Positions 1 to 8,717 of a stretch of DNA of 64,000 bases are shown here, one piece after another. The DNA comes from an uncultured Micrococcaceae bacterium. Lineage in GTDB: Bacteria; Actinomycetota; Actinomycetes; Actinomycetales; Micrococcaceae. Where the stretch lies: NCBI GenBank assembly GCA_947502645.1, contig CANNAD010000001.1:372001-436000 (forward strand). The letters are read 5' to 3'. The notes below the pieces were generated by a model. The model had not been told where the DNA came from and did no database searches. It saw nothing but the letters and a program-made list of their open reading frames with translations. The position numbers were made by a program, and so were the translations under genes. Position 1 is the first letter of the stretch. Each line of letters opens with the position of its first letter.

Positions 1-180
1 GGCCGAGGCCAGGAGGAGCCAGATGACCCGGTTATTCCGGGCGGAGTGGTCCGGTGAGTTCAAAATCAGTGTCCAATCGGGAAGTGCGGGCCGGCAGGAT
101 GCGGCCGTGTACGCCCACGCTGGGCTACGCCGGACAGCATAACAACGGTAGGCGACGTTTTACTCCCGAAATCGACGACC

Positions 181-570
181 TCAGAGGTGTGTTGGCTCAC
201 CTGTGAGCTGATGGTCAGCGTGGTTCATGGTTTCGCGGAGCAGGCGCACAAGGTGCCCGTCATGGAGGGAGTAGATCACGTGCCGTCCGTCCTTGCGGGC
301 AGTGACAACGCCGCTGAGTCTGAGCTTCGCCAGGTGCTGGCTGACCACAGTGCGGGAAACGTCGACGACGTCCGTCAGCTCCGAGACCGTCTGGGGCCCT
401 TCCGAGAGCCGCCAGAGCAGGTGCAGCCGGGTTGGCTCGGCGAGCATCCGCAAGGTAGCCGTGGCGGCATCCAACAGTTCCGGACTGGGATCCATCTCAT
501 GGATCAGGGACGGTTCACGGGCGCCGGCGTCGTGCTCTTCAGGGTGTGCGCCCAAGACCTTGTTCCTCAT
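181..570 (-). CDS. ArsR/SmtB-family metal-sensing repressor (alpha5-site type)
   Basis: A 129-residue winged-helix repressor with the DNA-reading helix at about residues 70-90 (VSRTVVSQHLAKL). There is no cysteine metal site on the recognition helix. Instead the C-terminal helix carries D104-x-H106 and H117-x-x-H120, the spacing of the alpha5 zinc/cobalt/nickel site of CzrA, SmtB and NmtR. I therefore infer a divalent-metal sensor rather than an arsenic sensor; the metal itself cannot be read from sequence. The start lies 32 bp inside the 3' end of the upstream MFS gene, so the two are co-transcribed and the pair is probably autoregulated through the palindrome at 1822-1845. Confidence 0.88.
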   Translation of the reverse strand: MRNKVLGAHPEEHDAGAREPSLIHEMDPSPELLDAATATLRMLAEPTRLHLLWRLSEGPQTVSELTDVVDVSRTVVSQHLAKLRLSGVVTARKDGRHVIYSLHDGHLVRLLRETMNHADHQLTGEPTHL

Positions 571-1801
571 GCGTGGATTCTACGGTGCGCTCTTCAGCTG
601 GCCAGGACATGATCGCCGCAACACCGCCGATGACAGCGAGAACAGTCAGGGCGAGTGCCGCTGCGCCCAAGCCTGCCGCGGCACCCAAAAGCCCGGCCAG
701 CGGGTAGGTGATGATGAAGCAGGCGTGCGAGAGGGAGAACTGCGCGGTAAACACGTAGGGGCTGGTTTCATCTGTCGCTGCATCTCGCAGCAGCCTCGAG
801 GACGGTGTGAGGATCGTCGAGTTACCTGCTCCAAGGAGGAACCATATGGCCAGCAGCCACCACCAGCCTGCGCTGCCGTCGTCGGGCACGAGATAGGTGG
901 CCGTCGTCGCGCCGGCCATTGCGAGGGGAATAACGACGGCGCCGCTGAGCATCACGGGCCGGTCGCCGAAGCGGTCGAGGACGCGTGGTGCGGCGAGCGC
1001 CACGATCATGGATCCCACGCCGAAGCTTGCCAGGGCGATGGCGAGATCGGCGTCGGAGCGGCCCAGAACGTCACGCACGTAGACCACGGTGTTGACGAGT
1101 ACCAGGGCTGTGGGTGCGGCGACCACCAGGTTCAGGGCGAGCAGTGAGCGCAGGCGGCGGTTTCGCCAGAAGATGCGTGCCCCGAGGGTGGTGCGGTGCC
1201 ACAACGACGACGGCGCCGCGGCCAGCGCGGGACCCGCCGGCAGTGCGGTTGAGGCCACGAGGACGGCGGAGAGTGCGAACCCTGCCACGGTGCCCAGGAA
1301 GAGGTTGTTGTAGGTAATGAGGGTGAGGAACACGGCGGCGAGTGCGGGGCTGACGAGCGCTTCCATGTCGTAGGCCAGCCGCGACAGCGAGAGTGCGCGC
1401 GTGTAGTCGCGTTTGTCGGGGAGCACGGAGGGGATGAGCGATTGGAACGCGGGGGTGAAGGTGGCGGACGCGGACTGCAGGAGGAATATGACCACGTAGA
1501 TCTGCCACGTTTCCGTGATGAAGGGCAGGCAGAGCGCCATGGCTGCGCGGATGACATCCGCACCGATGAGGACCGGTTTTTTGGGCAGGCGGGCGACGAC
1601 GGCGTTGACCACGGGTGCGAAGCCAACGTAGGCGATCATTTTGATGGTAAGGGCCGTGCCCATGACGGCTCCGGCGTTCTCACCGGCGAGGTCGAAGGCC
1701 AGCAGCCCGAGTGCGACGGTCAGGAGACCGGTCCCGATGAGCGCGACCATCTGCGCCGCGAACAGGTTCCGGTAGGTGGAATTTCTCAGGACGGCGAGCA
1801 C
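539..1801 (-). CDS. MFS transporter, probable metal or drug efflux
   Basis: A 420-residue major facilitator with about 12 hydrophobic segments. The chosen GTG start at 1801 follows a good AGGAG ribosome site (cgaggagtccc). The protein begins with MLAVLRNSTYRNLF, typical of the DHA-like MFS group that includes NreB-type nickel exporters. It overlaps the downstream ArsR gene by 32 bp, so exporter and sensor form one operon. Because the sensor has a DxH/HxxH zinc/nickel/cobalt site, I infer metal export, but MFS substrate cannot be proved from sequence. Confidence 0.85.
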   Translation of the reverse strand: MLAVLRNSTYRNLFAAQMVALIGTGLLTVALGLLAFDLAGENAGAVMGTALTIKMIAYVGFAPVVNAVVARLPKKPVLIGADVIRAAMALCLPFITETWQIYVVIFLLQSASATFTPAFQSLIPSVLPDKRDYTRALSLSRLAYDMEALVSPALAAVFLTLITYNNLFLGTVAGFALSAVLVASTALPAGPALAAAPSSLWHRTTLGARIFWRNRRLRSLLALNLVVAAPTALVLVNTVVYVRDVLGRSDADLAIALASFGVGSMIVALAAPRVLDRFGDRPVMLSGAVVIPLAMAGATTATYLVPDDGSAGWWWLLAIWFLLGAGNSTILTPSSRLLRDAATDETSPYVFTAQFSLSHACFIITYPLAGLLGAAAGLGAAALALTVLAVIGGVAAIMSWPAEERTVESTHEEQGLGRTP

Positions 1802-1821
1802 GGGACTCCTCGAATGCGTTC

Positions 1822-1845
1822 ATAGGTGCGCGGGTATGCACCTAT
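1822..1845 (-). promoter_or_regulatory. Palindromic operator over promoter of the MFS-arsR operon
   Basis: A perfect 8-bp inverted repeat (ATAGGTGC, 8-bp spacer, GCACCTAT) lies 20 bp upstream of the MFS start. On the minus strand the sequence immediately upstream reads TGTAACAAT, a plausible -10 box, so a repressor bound here would block the promoter. Position and symmetry suit the ArsR protein encoded at the end of the operon. Confidence 0.6.
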
Positions 1846-2120
1846 TGTTACATGCCGTTCGGCGCTTTCACAATGGTGGGTTGGGTCCGGATCCGAGACA
1901 GCCAAACTCAGGCCAGACTAGAGAGCAACCGGTGAGAAAACCCCGTCATATTCGTCTCTGTGATATGTGCGAAACCTGTTGGGCTCCCAACTCAACCCGG
2001 CGTCCCATACGGAACCGAGCTGGGGGGATGACGTACTGCGAAACGTCTGCCGACTTTCCTTGGCCACTCCTTCGTGGATGAGTTCATCTCTGGCTGTTTC
2101 CGGCTGCGGCAAAGGGGATG
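1846..2120. other. Intergenic stretch without recognisable gene
   Basis: About 275 bp between the MFS-arsR promoter and the hairpin behind the split cell-wall protein gene. Only short overlapping open frames occur on both strands; none has a convincing ribosome site or recognisable product. Confidence 0.5.
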
Positions 2121-2164
2121 AGCTCAGGCGCCCATCCACCGAAAGGTGAATGGGCGCCTGAGCT
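2121..2164 (-). terminator. Strong hairpin at the 3' end of the cell-wall protein gene
   Basis: A 20-bp stem with a single mismatch closes on a GAAA tetraloop (arms 2121-2140 and 2145-2164). The stop codon of the minus-strand gene overlaps its base. No T-run follows on the minus strand, so it is an intrinsic-terminator-like structure without the usual tail, or an mRNA-stabilising hairpin. Confidence 0.65.
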
Positions 2165-4303
2165 CACATCTTGAATACGTACGGGAGGATTGGACCTGCC
2201 GCCGCTCCGACGGCGAGAGGACATATCGGCCGATAGAGGAGGATCGGTTGCCATTCACCAGGTACGTATCCACCCCAAATCTCCTGTTCCGGTGCGCAGG
2301 CAAGCGCGCCGGAGAGCCAGAAGCCGTTGTGGAGATAGTTGTACTGAGCTACGTATTTAATGGGAGGCGCGTAAACGTCTCCCCACCAGGAGGATAGGCC
2401 CTTCACAGGGAATGGGTCGCCCACGGAGTGGCTGACACGAGCATAAGGGAAAGGCTGAGTGCTTGTCCGAGACTGGTACATCGTGTGAATTCCGGCAGAA
2501 GATGCTGTCCTGCGACCGGTCTCGCTACAATCGTTGTACATGTCGGTCCAAGAGCAATTATATTCGATGCTTTGGCCGACATGTTTTTTGAAAGACGCCC
2601 CTGTTGCTTGCCAATTGGAGTCAAAGGAGAACGTAGTATCGACCTGAGTGCGGTGTGTGCCCGCCCACGCACTGAAACCACGCCCATCGCCCGCCATAAC
2701 TTGCGGATTCCACGGGACGGGTCGTATCCGTTTGTCGCTAAGGAACATTCGATATCGGAACGACCAGGGAAGCACAGGGTTGATGGCGCTGGAAGAAACT
2801 CCGCTCGATGCAACGTTGGATTCCTGAGCGTTCTCATGGGAACGAAGAAGTGCAGCTTCGCCAAGCGTTGGCGTCGCTCGTGGTGCTGAAACGCCCAAGG
2901 TGAATGCGTTCTGCTCACCTGTGCCAATCTGTATTTGCGCCATGGCCTGACCGGTAGCTGCTGGGAGCCCGGTAGGGATATTGAGACCTGTCATGGTCTT
3001 CTGCAGCCCGTCTACGGCTATGGTTCGGCTCGGGCCACATGCATTGGCTGTCGGACTGCCAACCGTTTCAACGCTGTAAACATTTTGTGCCGTATTTTTC
3101 GGTGAAGCATCCGTGAATTCTGCTTGACAGGTAATGCCGATCAATTGTTGAGGCGTCTGCTGAAGCGTACCGTCCGAGGCACGTGTTACCGACGTCCGGA
3201 AGACCTTGTGGGGTCGAGCGCCTGCTCTAGCCGCTTCACTCCAGTTGAGAGTGGTGCTGCCGTTGAAGGCCGATGTGGCAACCCTTTCCGCCTGTCCTGT
3301 AGATTCGTTGCCTTCGGAAATGCGCACGTCTCTTTCCGCGACAACATTGGTTCCGTTCTTTGCCTGTATCTTGAACGTCGTTGTTAGTGCGGGAAGTTCG
3401 AACGTTGGCTGCGTCCCGGTCGCAACCTGCTTCCCCTCGAGGTCGTATACAGAATAGGTGGTGGCACCAATCTGGGGTGTAAGCGATATCGTTGTTGTTC
3501 CGCGTGTTGTCCTAGCGAAATTTAGGACCGCAAATTGGGGCTTCGTCGTCCTGGGGCGAAGGGCACTTTTTATCGTGTTTTCGAAGGAAGCAGAAAGCTG
3601 AGCCGTCCCACCCACGAGGACGATATTCTTGGTCTCTGGTCCCCAAGCTGTTACGAGACCGCGAAGGTCTGCAGAAAGAGCGTCAGGTCCGTCTGCGAGA
3701 TGCATGAACGCACCATCACGGGCGACTGCTAGTAGGCCGTTCAGAGCAGTAGTGTGATTCACGCTAGAGCCGACGTAGACCTTCGAGCTGTCTATATTCA
3801 TGGACTCAAGGAGGAGGGAAGCTGAAAAATTGCGCTGCAGTGCAGTTTCACCCGTGACTGAGGAAAGGTCAATGCTCGCGGCTGTTAATGCCTTTGCCAG
3901 TGGTTCCAGCTCTGCATTTGGAACCGTTCCCACTTGATGCACACGCTTTGTCCCCAACCTCTTGAGTTCGCTTACAGTGTCGTCAGCTAGGCCCGACCAC
4001 CCCGGCTCAGTAAGCATGAGAGGCGTATTCAACACGGATGCGACACTGGCGGCAGTAACCATGTCAGTCCCACCGCTTTCGGCCAAAACTGCAGTGTCCC
4101 CTGCAGAGACGAACTTAGTCGCAACTTCTTGGGATAGTCCGAGAGGACCGTACCCGTTAACGCGTTCAATAACAGGAACCCTCTGCACCACGCCAGAGTA
4201 AATTGGATGCTTGGGAGACCAATCTGGTCCAATTAAAAGCGCCTTTTTCGGTTTGAGGACGTCCAATGCCGCGTATGTCTCTGCATCTTGACTTCCACCC
4301 GAT
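2164..4303 (-). pseudogene. Cell-wall-binding-repeat secreted protein, C-terminal part, split by IS
   Basis: This frame encodes about 710 residues of a large exported protein. The first third resembles cell-wall-binding repeat 2 domains, with alternating motifs such as LKPKKALLIG, VLNTPLMLTEPGW and TKNIVLVGGTAQLS. The rest has Ig/fibronectin-like strands and an extracellular C-terminal region ending in a hydrophobic tract (AVGAAAGPILPYVF). It has no start or signal peptide of its own: both lie across the IS3-family insertion, at 5583-5870. The apparent upstream extension of this frame to 4614 is antisense IS sequence. Translation of a product is therefore unlikely unless the IS supplies a start. 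The coding part looks otherwise intact, suggesting a recent insertion. Confidence 0.82.
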
Positions 4304-4328
4304 CGGGACTGCTGAAGGTTTGATTGAC
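4304..4328 (+). repeat. Left terminal inverted repeat of the IS
   Basis: Begins cgggactgctgaaggttt and matches the reverse complement of 5557-5582 over about 25 bp with two mismatches (tttgattgaca versus tttagttgaca). Confidence 0.85.
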
Positions 4329-4366
4329 ACTTTGCCTGTGAGGATTCGATCCTTGCCGGTGGAAGG

Positions 4367-4663
4367 ATGTTCATCATGCCCAAAGCCTTTCCCGAAGAGT
4401 TCCGCCGCGATGTCGTCGCGGTTGCCCGCAAGGGCGAAGCGCCCATCACCCAGATCGCCAAGGACTTCGGTGTCTCACCGGCTGCCCTGCACCGTTGGAT
4501 GAAGATCGCCGACAGAGAAGACGGGGTGAAGTCCGGGGCGGTGTCCGATGACGCGGCGAAGCTGCGGGAGGCCAACAAACGCATCCGGCTCCTGGAACAG
4601 GAAGCCGAAGTCATGCGCCGCGCCGTGGCCTATCTGTCCCGGGACATCAATCCAAAAAAATGA
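4367..4663 (+). CDS. IS3-family transposase OrfA (helix-turn-helix)
   Basis: A 98-residue HTH_Tnp_1-type protein. The helix-turn-helix spans about residues 20-42 (ITQIAKDFGVSPAALHRW) and is followed by a leucine-zipper-like segment at 60-85 (LREANKRIRLLEQEAEVMRR) used for multimerisation. It binds the IS ends. The last codons run over an A7 tract (ccaaaaaaatga), and the stop overlaps the orfB start. The orfB frame is -1 relative to orfA, so a fused OrfAB transposase by programmed frameshifting is expected. Confidence 0.9.
   Translation: MFIMPKAFPEEFRRDVVAVARKGEAPITQIAKDFGVSPAALHRWMKIADREDGVKSGAVSDDAAKLREANKRIRLLEQEAEVMRRAVAYLSRDINPKK
4652..4663 (+). other. Probable -1 programmed frameshift site of the IS
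   Basis: The sequence ccAAAAAAATGA combines a heptameric A slippery run with the ATGA overlap of orfA and orfB. The downstream frame is -1, the arrangement used by many IS3-family elements to make OrfAB. Confidence 0.6.
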
Positions 4664-5538
4664 TTTACCCGCTGGTCCGCGAGCTGGCTGCCAGGGACGC
4701 CCCGATCAGGGTTCCCGTGGCAGTGTCCTGCCGGGTACTGAATTTCTCCAGACAGGCCTACTACCAATGGGCCGCCAACCCAGTCCCGTCCCGGGACTGG
4801 GAAGAAGCCCACCTAATCAACGCCGCCATCGATCATCATCGCGACGATCCTGCCTTCGGGTACCGGTTCATCGCCGATGAGATCAACGCCGGTCCCGGGC
4901 CCGTGGCCAGCGAACGGCGGATCTGGCGGCTGTGCTCCCAGAACGGCATCCTCTCGGTGATCCACCGCCGACGCCGCTCAGGGCTCAAAGCCGGCCCTCC
5001 CGTCCACGATGACCTTATCGAACGGGACTTCACCGCCACGGCGCCGAACCGGAAGTGGCTGACGGACATCACAGAGCACCACACCGCGGAGGGCAAGCTC
5101 TACCTGTGCGCGATCAAGGACCTGCACTCCAACCGGATCGTCGGGTACTCGATGGACGGGCGGATGAAAGCATCCCTGGCCGTTGCCGCACTGGACCATG
5201 CCGTGGCCCTGCGGAAACCGGCGGGCACTGTGGTCCACTCGGACAGAGGATCCCAATTCAGATCCAGGAAGTTCGTCCTGGCGTTGAACACCTACGGCCT
5301 GAGCGGATCGATGGGCCGCGTAGGGGCATGCGGGGACAATGCCGCGATGGAATCGTTCTTCTCCCTGCTGCAAAAGAACGTCCTGAACCGCAGACGTTGG
5401 CAGACCCGGGCCGAACTCAGGCTCGCCATCACGACCTGGATCGAACGCAGCTACCACCGCAAACGCCGGCAACGCACCCTCGGACGATTGACCCCCATCG
5501 AGTTTGAGACAATAAAAAACGCGGCCTCAGCCGCGTAA
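4660..5538 (+). CDS. IS3-family transposase OrfB (DDE integrase core)
   Basis: A 292-residue transposase with an N-terminal HTH_21 region (about residues 50-100, FGYRFIADEI) and an rve integrase core. The catalytic triad is visible as D in WLTDIT, D in VVHSDRGSQF and E in DNAAMESFF, with the typical K/R residues following. The length is normal for the family and no frame breaks are seen. The ATG overlaps the orfA stop, and the protein is probably made mainly as an OrfAB fusion. Confidence 0.93.
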   Translation: MIYPLVRELAARDAPIRVPVAVSCRVLNFSRQAYYQWAANPVPSRDWEEAHLINAAIDHHRDDPAFGYRFIADEINAGPGPVASERRIWRLCSQNGILSVIHRRRRSGLKAGPPVHDDLIERDFTATAPNRKWLTDITEHHTAEGKLYLCAIKDLHSNRIVGYSMDGRMKASLAVAALDHAVALRKPAGTVVHSDRGSQFRSRKFVLALNTYGLSGSMGRVGACGDNAAMESFFSLLQKNVLNRRRWQTRAELRLAITTWIERSYHRKRRQRTLGRLTPIEFETIKNAASAA

Positions 5539-5556
5539 GAAATTACCAACCCCAGC

Positions 5557-5582
5557 TGTCAACTAAACCTTCAGCAGTCCCG
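5557..5582 (+). repeat. Right terminal inverted repeat of the IS
   Basis: The sequence tgtcaactaaaccttcagca followed by gtcccg is the inverted counterpart of 4304-4328. It directly abuts the coding sequence of the N-terminal half of the interrupted protein. Confidence 0.85.
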
Positions 5583-5870
5583 TCCGTCGGCGATCAAGAG
5601 CGGAGCGTTCAAGTGCGTTGCTAGTGGCGTGGCCAACGCAATTGATGCAGCGTGCTGAGCTCTTACTATGACAACAGTAGGCACCCCGAGCGTCCAGTTT
5701 TGCCGAGCGTAGGAAGCAGACCAAGTCGGGCCATCTTCAGACACAATTCGCATCCCTGTGGCGGGTGCAGTGTTGGCCGCCTCCATAGGTCCCAGTGCTA
5801 GCGGGACGGAGAGGCACATAGCTAGCAAAAGGGCGATCGAGGTTCGTCGACGCGTCGGTATGATTTTCAA
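5583..5870 (-). pseudogene. N-terminal part of the split cell-wall-binding protein
   Basis: Starts with a signal peptide (MKIIPTRRRTS, then a hydrophobic core ALLLAMCLSVPLALG) and continues into a cell-wall-binding-repeat-like strand-helix unit (VPTVVIVRAQ, LATHLNAPLLIADG). The frame meets a stop two codons into the IS. The remainder of the protein resumes at about 4303 with ETYAALDVLKPKKALLIG. The uninterrupted protein would have had roughly 800 residues. A truncated secreted peptide of about 97 residues might still be made. Confidence 0.82.
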
Positions 5871-6102
5871 TTATTCCCCCATGATGGATCTAAACCGGCT
5901 TCTAGTTGGGCTACTCAACTCAGAACCGAAGGCACAACGATGCTTGTCTAAGGGACAATAATCTTGTTGTACAGCGGTATGGATGCGTAGAGCATATCGG
6001 ATGGAATCATCGCGACCAAGCAAGCCTTATATATTTCCGCAGACAAGGGTGAGGGGTAGGGGTGCCGAAGTGAAGACTTCCGTCCATATACCGCTCTATC
6101 GA

Positions 6103-6546
6103 CTACATACCTGCTAGATGCTCATTCCGTTTCTCGATGAGCTTCCTAAGGTAGTCACCCAGTACCAGTTTCTCCACGATGCGCCCTAGGGGTCCTAATG
6201 GTGCCTCGAACTCAACCTGATCTATCATCGTGGCACCTACTGAGGTCTCGCGAAATTCGTGGCGGTGCCGAAACCGCTTGAAGGGACCCTTGACCTGTTC
6301 ATCGACAAAGTATTCATACGGTCTCATTTCAATAATCCTGCTTGTCATCTGAAGGGGGACTCCAAAGTGCCAGGCACGCCACGTGACTTCCTCGCCTAAT
6401 GCGATCAGCCCGGACGTTACACCTCCGATGGCCTCCTCGCGAGACTGAGCCATTGAATCCTTATGGGCATCAATGCTTCGAGCGCGATCAAAGAGCTCGG
6501 CTTGTGTCAAGTTTGTTCGAGTAGTGCACTCAAAGAAGACAGTCAT
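6103..6546 (-). CDS. SRPBCC-family (START-like) ligand-binding protein
   Basis: A 147-residue protein with the helix-grip pattern of SRPBCC/polyketide cyclase-like proteins: an N-terminal strand (TVFFECTTRTNL), a mid strand with GLIALGEEVTWRAWHFGV, and a C-terminal long helix (PLGPLGRIVEKLVLGDYLRKL). The C-terminal motif PLGxLGxxxExLVLxxYLRxL is common in actinobacterial members. It probably binds a hydrophobic small ligand; substrate unknown. The ATG at 6546 is preferred over the TTG two codons upstream. It stands alone between the split surface-protein gene and an MFS remnant. Confidence 0.75.
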   Translation of the reverse strand: MTVFFECTTRTNLTQAELFDRARSIDAHKDSMAQSREEAIGGVTSGLIALGEEVTWRAWHFGVPLQMTSRIIEMRPYEYFVDEQVKGPFKRFRHRHEFRETSVGATMIDQVEFEAPLGPLGRIVEKLVLGDYLRKLIEKRNEHLAGM

Positions 6547-6784
6547 ACGCAAAGTATGTCAGCTCCCCGTCCGTACAGCCGCTCAGCATTTAAAATGTCA
6601 AGGCGAAACCTTTTCGATGGTAGCGATTTTAGACTGCCAATGGCGTGACCCGGGTAGCATGCCCGTCATAGACGATTAGGACTCGCGGATTAAAGCAGCA
6701 GATAACAGCAGATCTCGGACTGCGATAACTCTCAGGCCAAATGGAGATCCCCGGCTTCCTAGGCAGGAACCGTGCGGATGTCCC

Positions 6785-7155
6785 GGCCAGGGTGGAGACG
6801 GGCATGATGTCGATGGCCAGTTCCTGCTGGCCGAGGGCTCTGCCGTGGACGGCAGCTTCCGTGGTCATGAGCAGCAGCGTTGTTTGCAGGACACCGAATG
6901 CGGCGCTGGCCAGGCCAATGAGCCCCATCAGCACATATGACAACCAGGGTGTGTGGGACAGCGCGAATGCGCCCCAGAGGAGCCCCTCAGGCGGCGGTGC
7001 CGACGACGAAGAGGCCACCTTTGTAGCGGAACTCTCCTAGCCCGGCGATTGACCGCTGAGCCCACGAATCCGCCGAGGCCAGCGCAGGTGAGGAGCCTTC
7101 CAGACCGGCTGCGTTGAGGCGGATTTGTTCGGCTGCGAATACGGGCGTGACCCTC
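6785..7155 (-). pseudogene. Decayed MFS transporter fragment, paralogue of the gene at 7440-8717
   Basis: This stretch is closely similar at the DNA level to about 7576-7950 of the neighbouring intact MFS gene. Shared runs include gccagggtggagacgggcat and atgagcagcagcgttgtttg. It corresponds to roughly residues 256-380 of that protein. Frame breaks and small deletions (for example around 6985-7060) leave only partial frames, such as LSHTPWLSYVLMGLIGL. Both ends of the gene are missing. It is the remnant of a tandem duplicate or of a recombined second copy. Confidence 0.85.
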
Positions 7156-7169
7156 ATAAAAAATCGAGG

Positions 7170-7382
7170 CTAGGCGCGAGTCTTGTTCTTTGAAATGCCA
7201 ATCAAGGTTACGACCACCCCGACGGCAACGGCTACCCCGCCAAATGGAACGATGAGAAAAAGGCCGATCGGAACGCCATTCGGATCATTAACGCGACTAA
7301 TGCTAATCAGAATGAACACGGCCAGTAGTAGTGCGATGCCGACGGCTAGTGTCCAAAGCCCGGCCTTCTTCGTGTCGTTCAT
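7170..7382 (-). CDS. Small two-helix membrane protein
   Basis: Seventy residues with two hydrophobic segments (about 10-30 and 40-63), short charged ends and no recognised domain. A strong ribosome site (ctggaggtattgcc) precedes the ATG at 7382. It lies between the decayed MFS copy and the intact MFS gene, on the same strand, 57 bp after the latter's stop. It could be part of the hsd-MFS transcription unit. Function unknown. Confidence 0.7.
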   Translation of the reverse strand: MNDTKKAGLWTLAVGIALLLAVFILISISRVNDPNGVPIGLFLIVPFGGVAVAVGVVVTLIGISKNKTRA

Positions 7383-7439
7383 GGCAATACCTCCAGGATG
7401 TAATTCAAGTTGTTCCTACGAGCCCGTTTAGTTTCCCCC

Positions 7440-8717
7440 TCAGACGATCGTCTCCGTGTGGCGGCGGCCGCTGAAGGTCAGCAACGTAGGGACTTTCAGA
7501 GCGAGGATGCCGAGTGCTGCGATGAGGAGCAGGCTCGCTCCGAAGGTGGTCATGGAAACGCCCGCGTGTTCGGCGATGAGGCCGAGGGCCAGGGTGGAGA
7601 CGGGCATTATGCCGATGGCGAGTTCCTGTAGTCCCAGGGCTCTGCCGTGGACGGCAGGTTCGGTGGTCATGAGCAGCAGCGTTGTTTGCAGGACACCGAA
7701 GGCGGCGCTGGTCAGACCGATCAGGCCCATGAGCACATATGACAGCCACGGCGCGTGAGACAGCGCGAAGGCTCCCCAGAAAAGCCCCCATGCCGCGGTA
7801 CCGAAGACAAAGAGCCCACCTTTGTAGCGGAAGTCGCCCATCCCGGCGATGACCACTGAACCGACGAACCCGCCGATGCCCGCGCAGGTCAGGAGCATCC
7901 CCAGCCCGGCTGCGTTGAGGTGGAGTTGTTCGGCCGCGAACACGGGCATGAAGGACTGGTAGACGGGCCAGATGAGCGTGTTCGCTGCGAGGGTGACCAT
8001 GAGGACGGCGACGGCGAGCCGGTTGCGGCTGATGATGAGGATGCCGCTTCGGACCATGGAGAACACGCTCACGGTGTGGTGTTCGACGACGGTGGCGAAG
8101 GAGCGCAGCGGCAGCATGAGCAGCAGCGAGGCCACGTACCAGGCAGTTGAGACCCAGAGGGCCGACGGCGCTCCGATCGCTGCGATCATGACCCCACCCA
8201 GTGCCGGGCCGATGACTTGGGTGGCGCTCAACGCCATGGCGTTCAGGGCGTTGGCGTTCGAGAGGTTTTCCCGTCCCACAAATTCCAGGACCAGTGCTGC
8301 GCGTGCTGGTTGGGAGGGCGACTGGGCGAGGCCGATGGCCAGGCCACCGGCTACGAGCACCCAGTAGGACAGCAGTCCTGCTGTGGCGAGGGAAGCGACG
8401 ATAGCGACGGCAACCGAGGCCCAGCCGCAGGCCACCATGAGGAGTTTGATCTTGTTGTGCCGGTCCGCGAATGCACCGGCCACGGGCCCGAGGAGCAGCG
8501 GCGCCAGCCGGACCGCGGTGTACACGGCCACCAGGAATTCAGATCCGGTCAGTTCGTAGGCGAGCCATCCAAGGACCAGTGTTTGCGTCCAGATGCCGCC
8601 GAAGAAGAAGAGGTTGGAGACCCAGAGCAGCCGGAAGTTCCGGTTTCCCTGCAGGGAGGAAAAAGCGGTCCGCAGCCCTACCTTGCTGCGTACGGGCGCC
8701 GTCGTCTGGTCCTTCAA
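7440..8717 (-). CDS. MFS transporter coupled to hsdR
   Basis: A 425-residue, 12-segment major facilitator of the enterobactin-exporter (MFS_3/EntS-like) type, with ADRHNKIKLL as the loop 2-3 motif. The likely start is TTG at 8717, which overlaps the hsdR stop as TTGA, so translation is coupled to the restriction subunit. A transporter as fourth gene of a type I restriction operon is unusual; whether it has any role with the enzyme is open. It may simply be a neighbour that lost its own promoter. A decayed copy lies 300 bp downstream. Confidence 0.85.
   Translation of the reverse strand: MKDQTTAPVRSKVGLRTAFSSLQGNRNFRLLWVSNLFFFGGIWTQTLVLGWLAYELTGSEFLVAVYTAVRLAPLLLGPVAGAFADRHNKIKLLMVACGWASVAVAIVASLATAGLLSYWVLVAGGLAIGLAQSPSQPARAALVLEFVGRENLSNANALNAMALSATQVIGPALGGVMIAAIGAPSALWVSTAWYVASLLLMLPLRSFATVVEHHTVSVFSMVRSGILIISRNRLAVAVLMVTLAANTLIWPVYQSFMPVFAAEQLHLNAAGLGMLLTCAGIGGFVGSVVIAGMGDFRYKGGLFVFGTAAWGLFWGAFALSHAPWLSYVLMGLIGLTSAAFGVLQTTLLLMTTEPAVHGRALGLQELAIGIMPVSTLALGLIAEHAGVSMTTFGASLLLIAALGILALKVPTLLTFSGRRHTETIV

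Larger units (their letters stand above)
4304..5582 (+). mobile_element. IS3-family insertion sequence
   Basis: An about 1.28-kb element with two overlapping frames (orfA, orfB) and near-perfect terminal inverted repeats of about 25 bp. It lies opposite in orientation to, and inside, a gene for a secreted cell-wall-binding protein. If the tips follow the usual TG...CA rule the element is 4310-5575; the symmetry extends to 4304-5582. I could not find a clean 3-5 bp target duplication on either choice. Both transposase frames look intact, so it may be active. Confidence 0.88.

Noticed and set aside
4303-4614. N-terminal extension of the split surface protein into the IS
   Set aside because: This part is antisense of the transposase gene and not part of the original protein.
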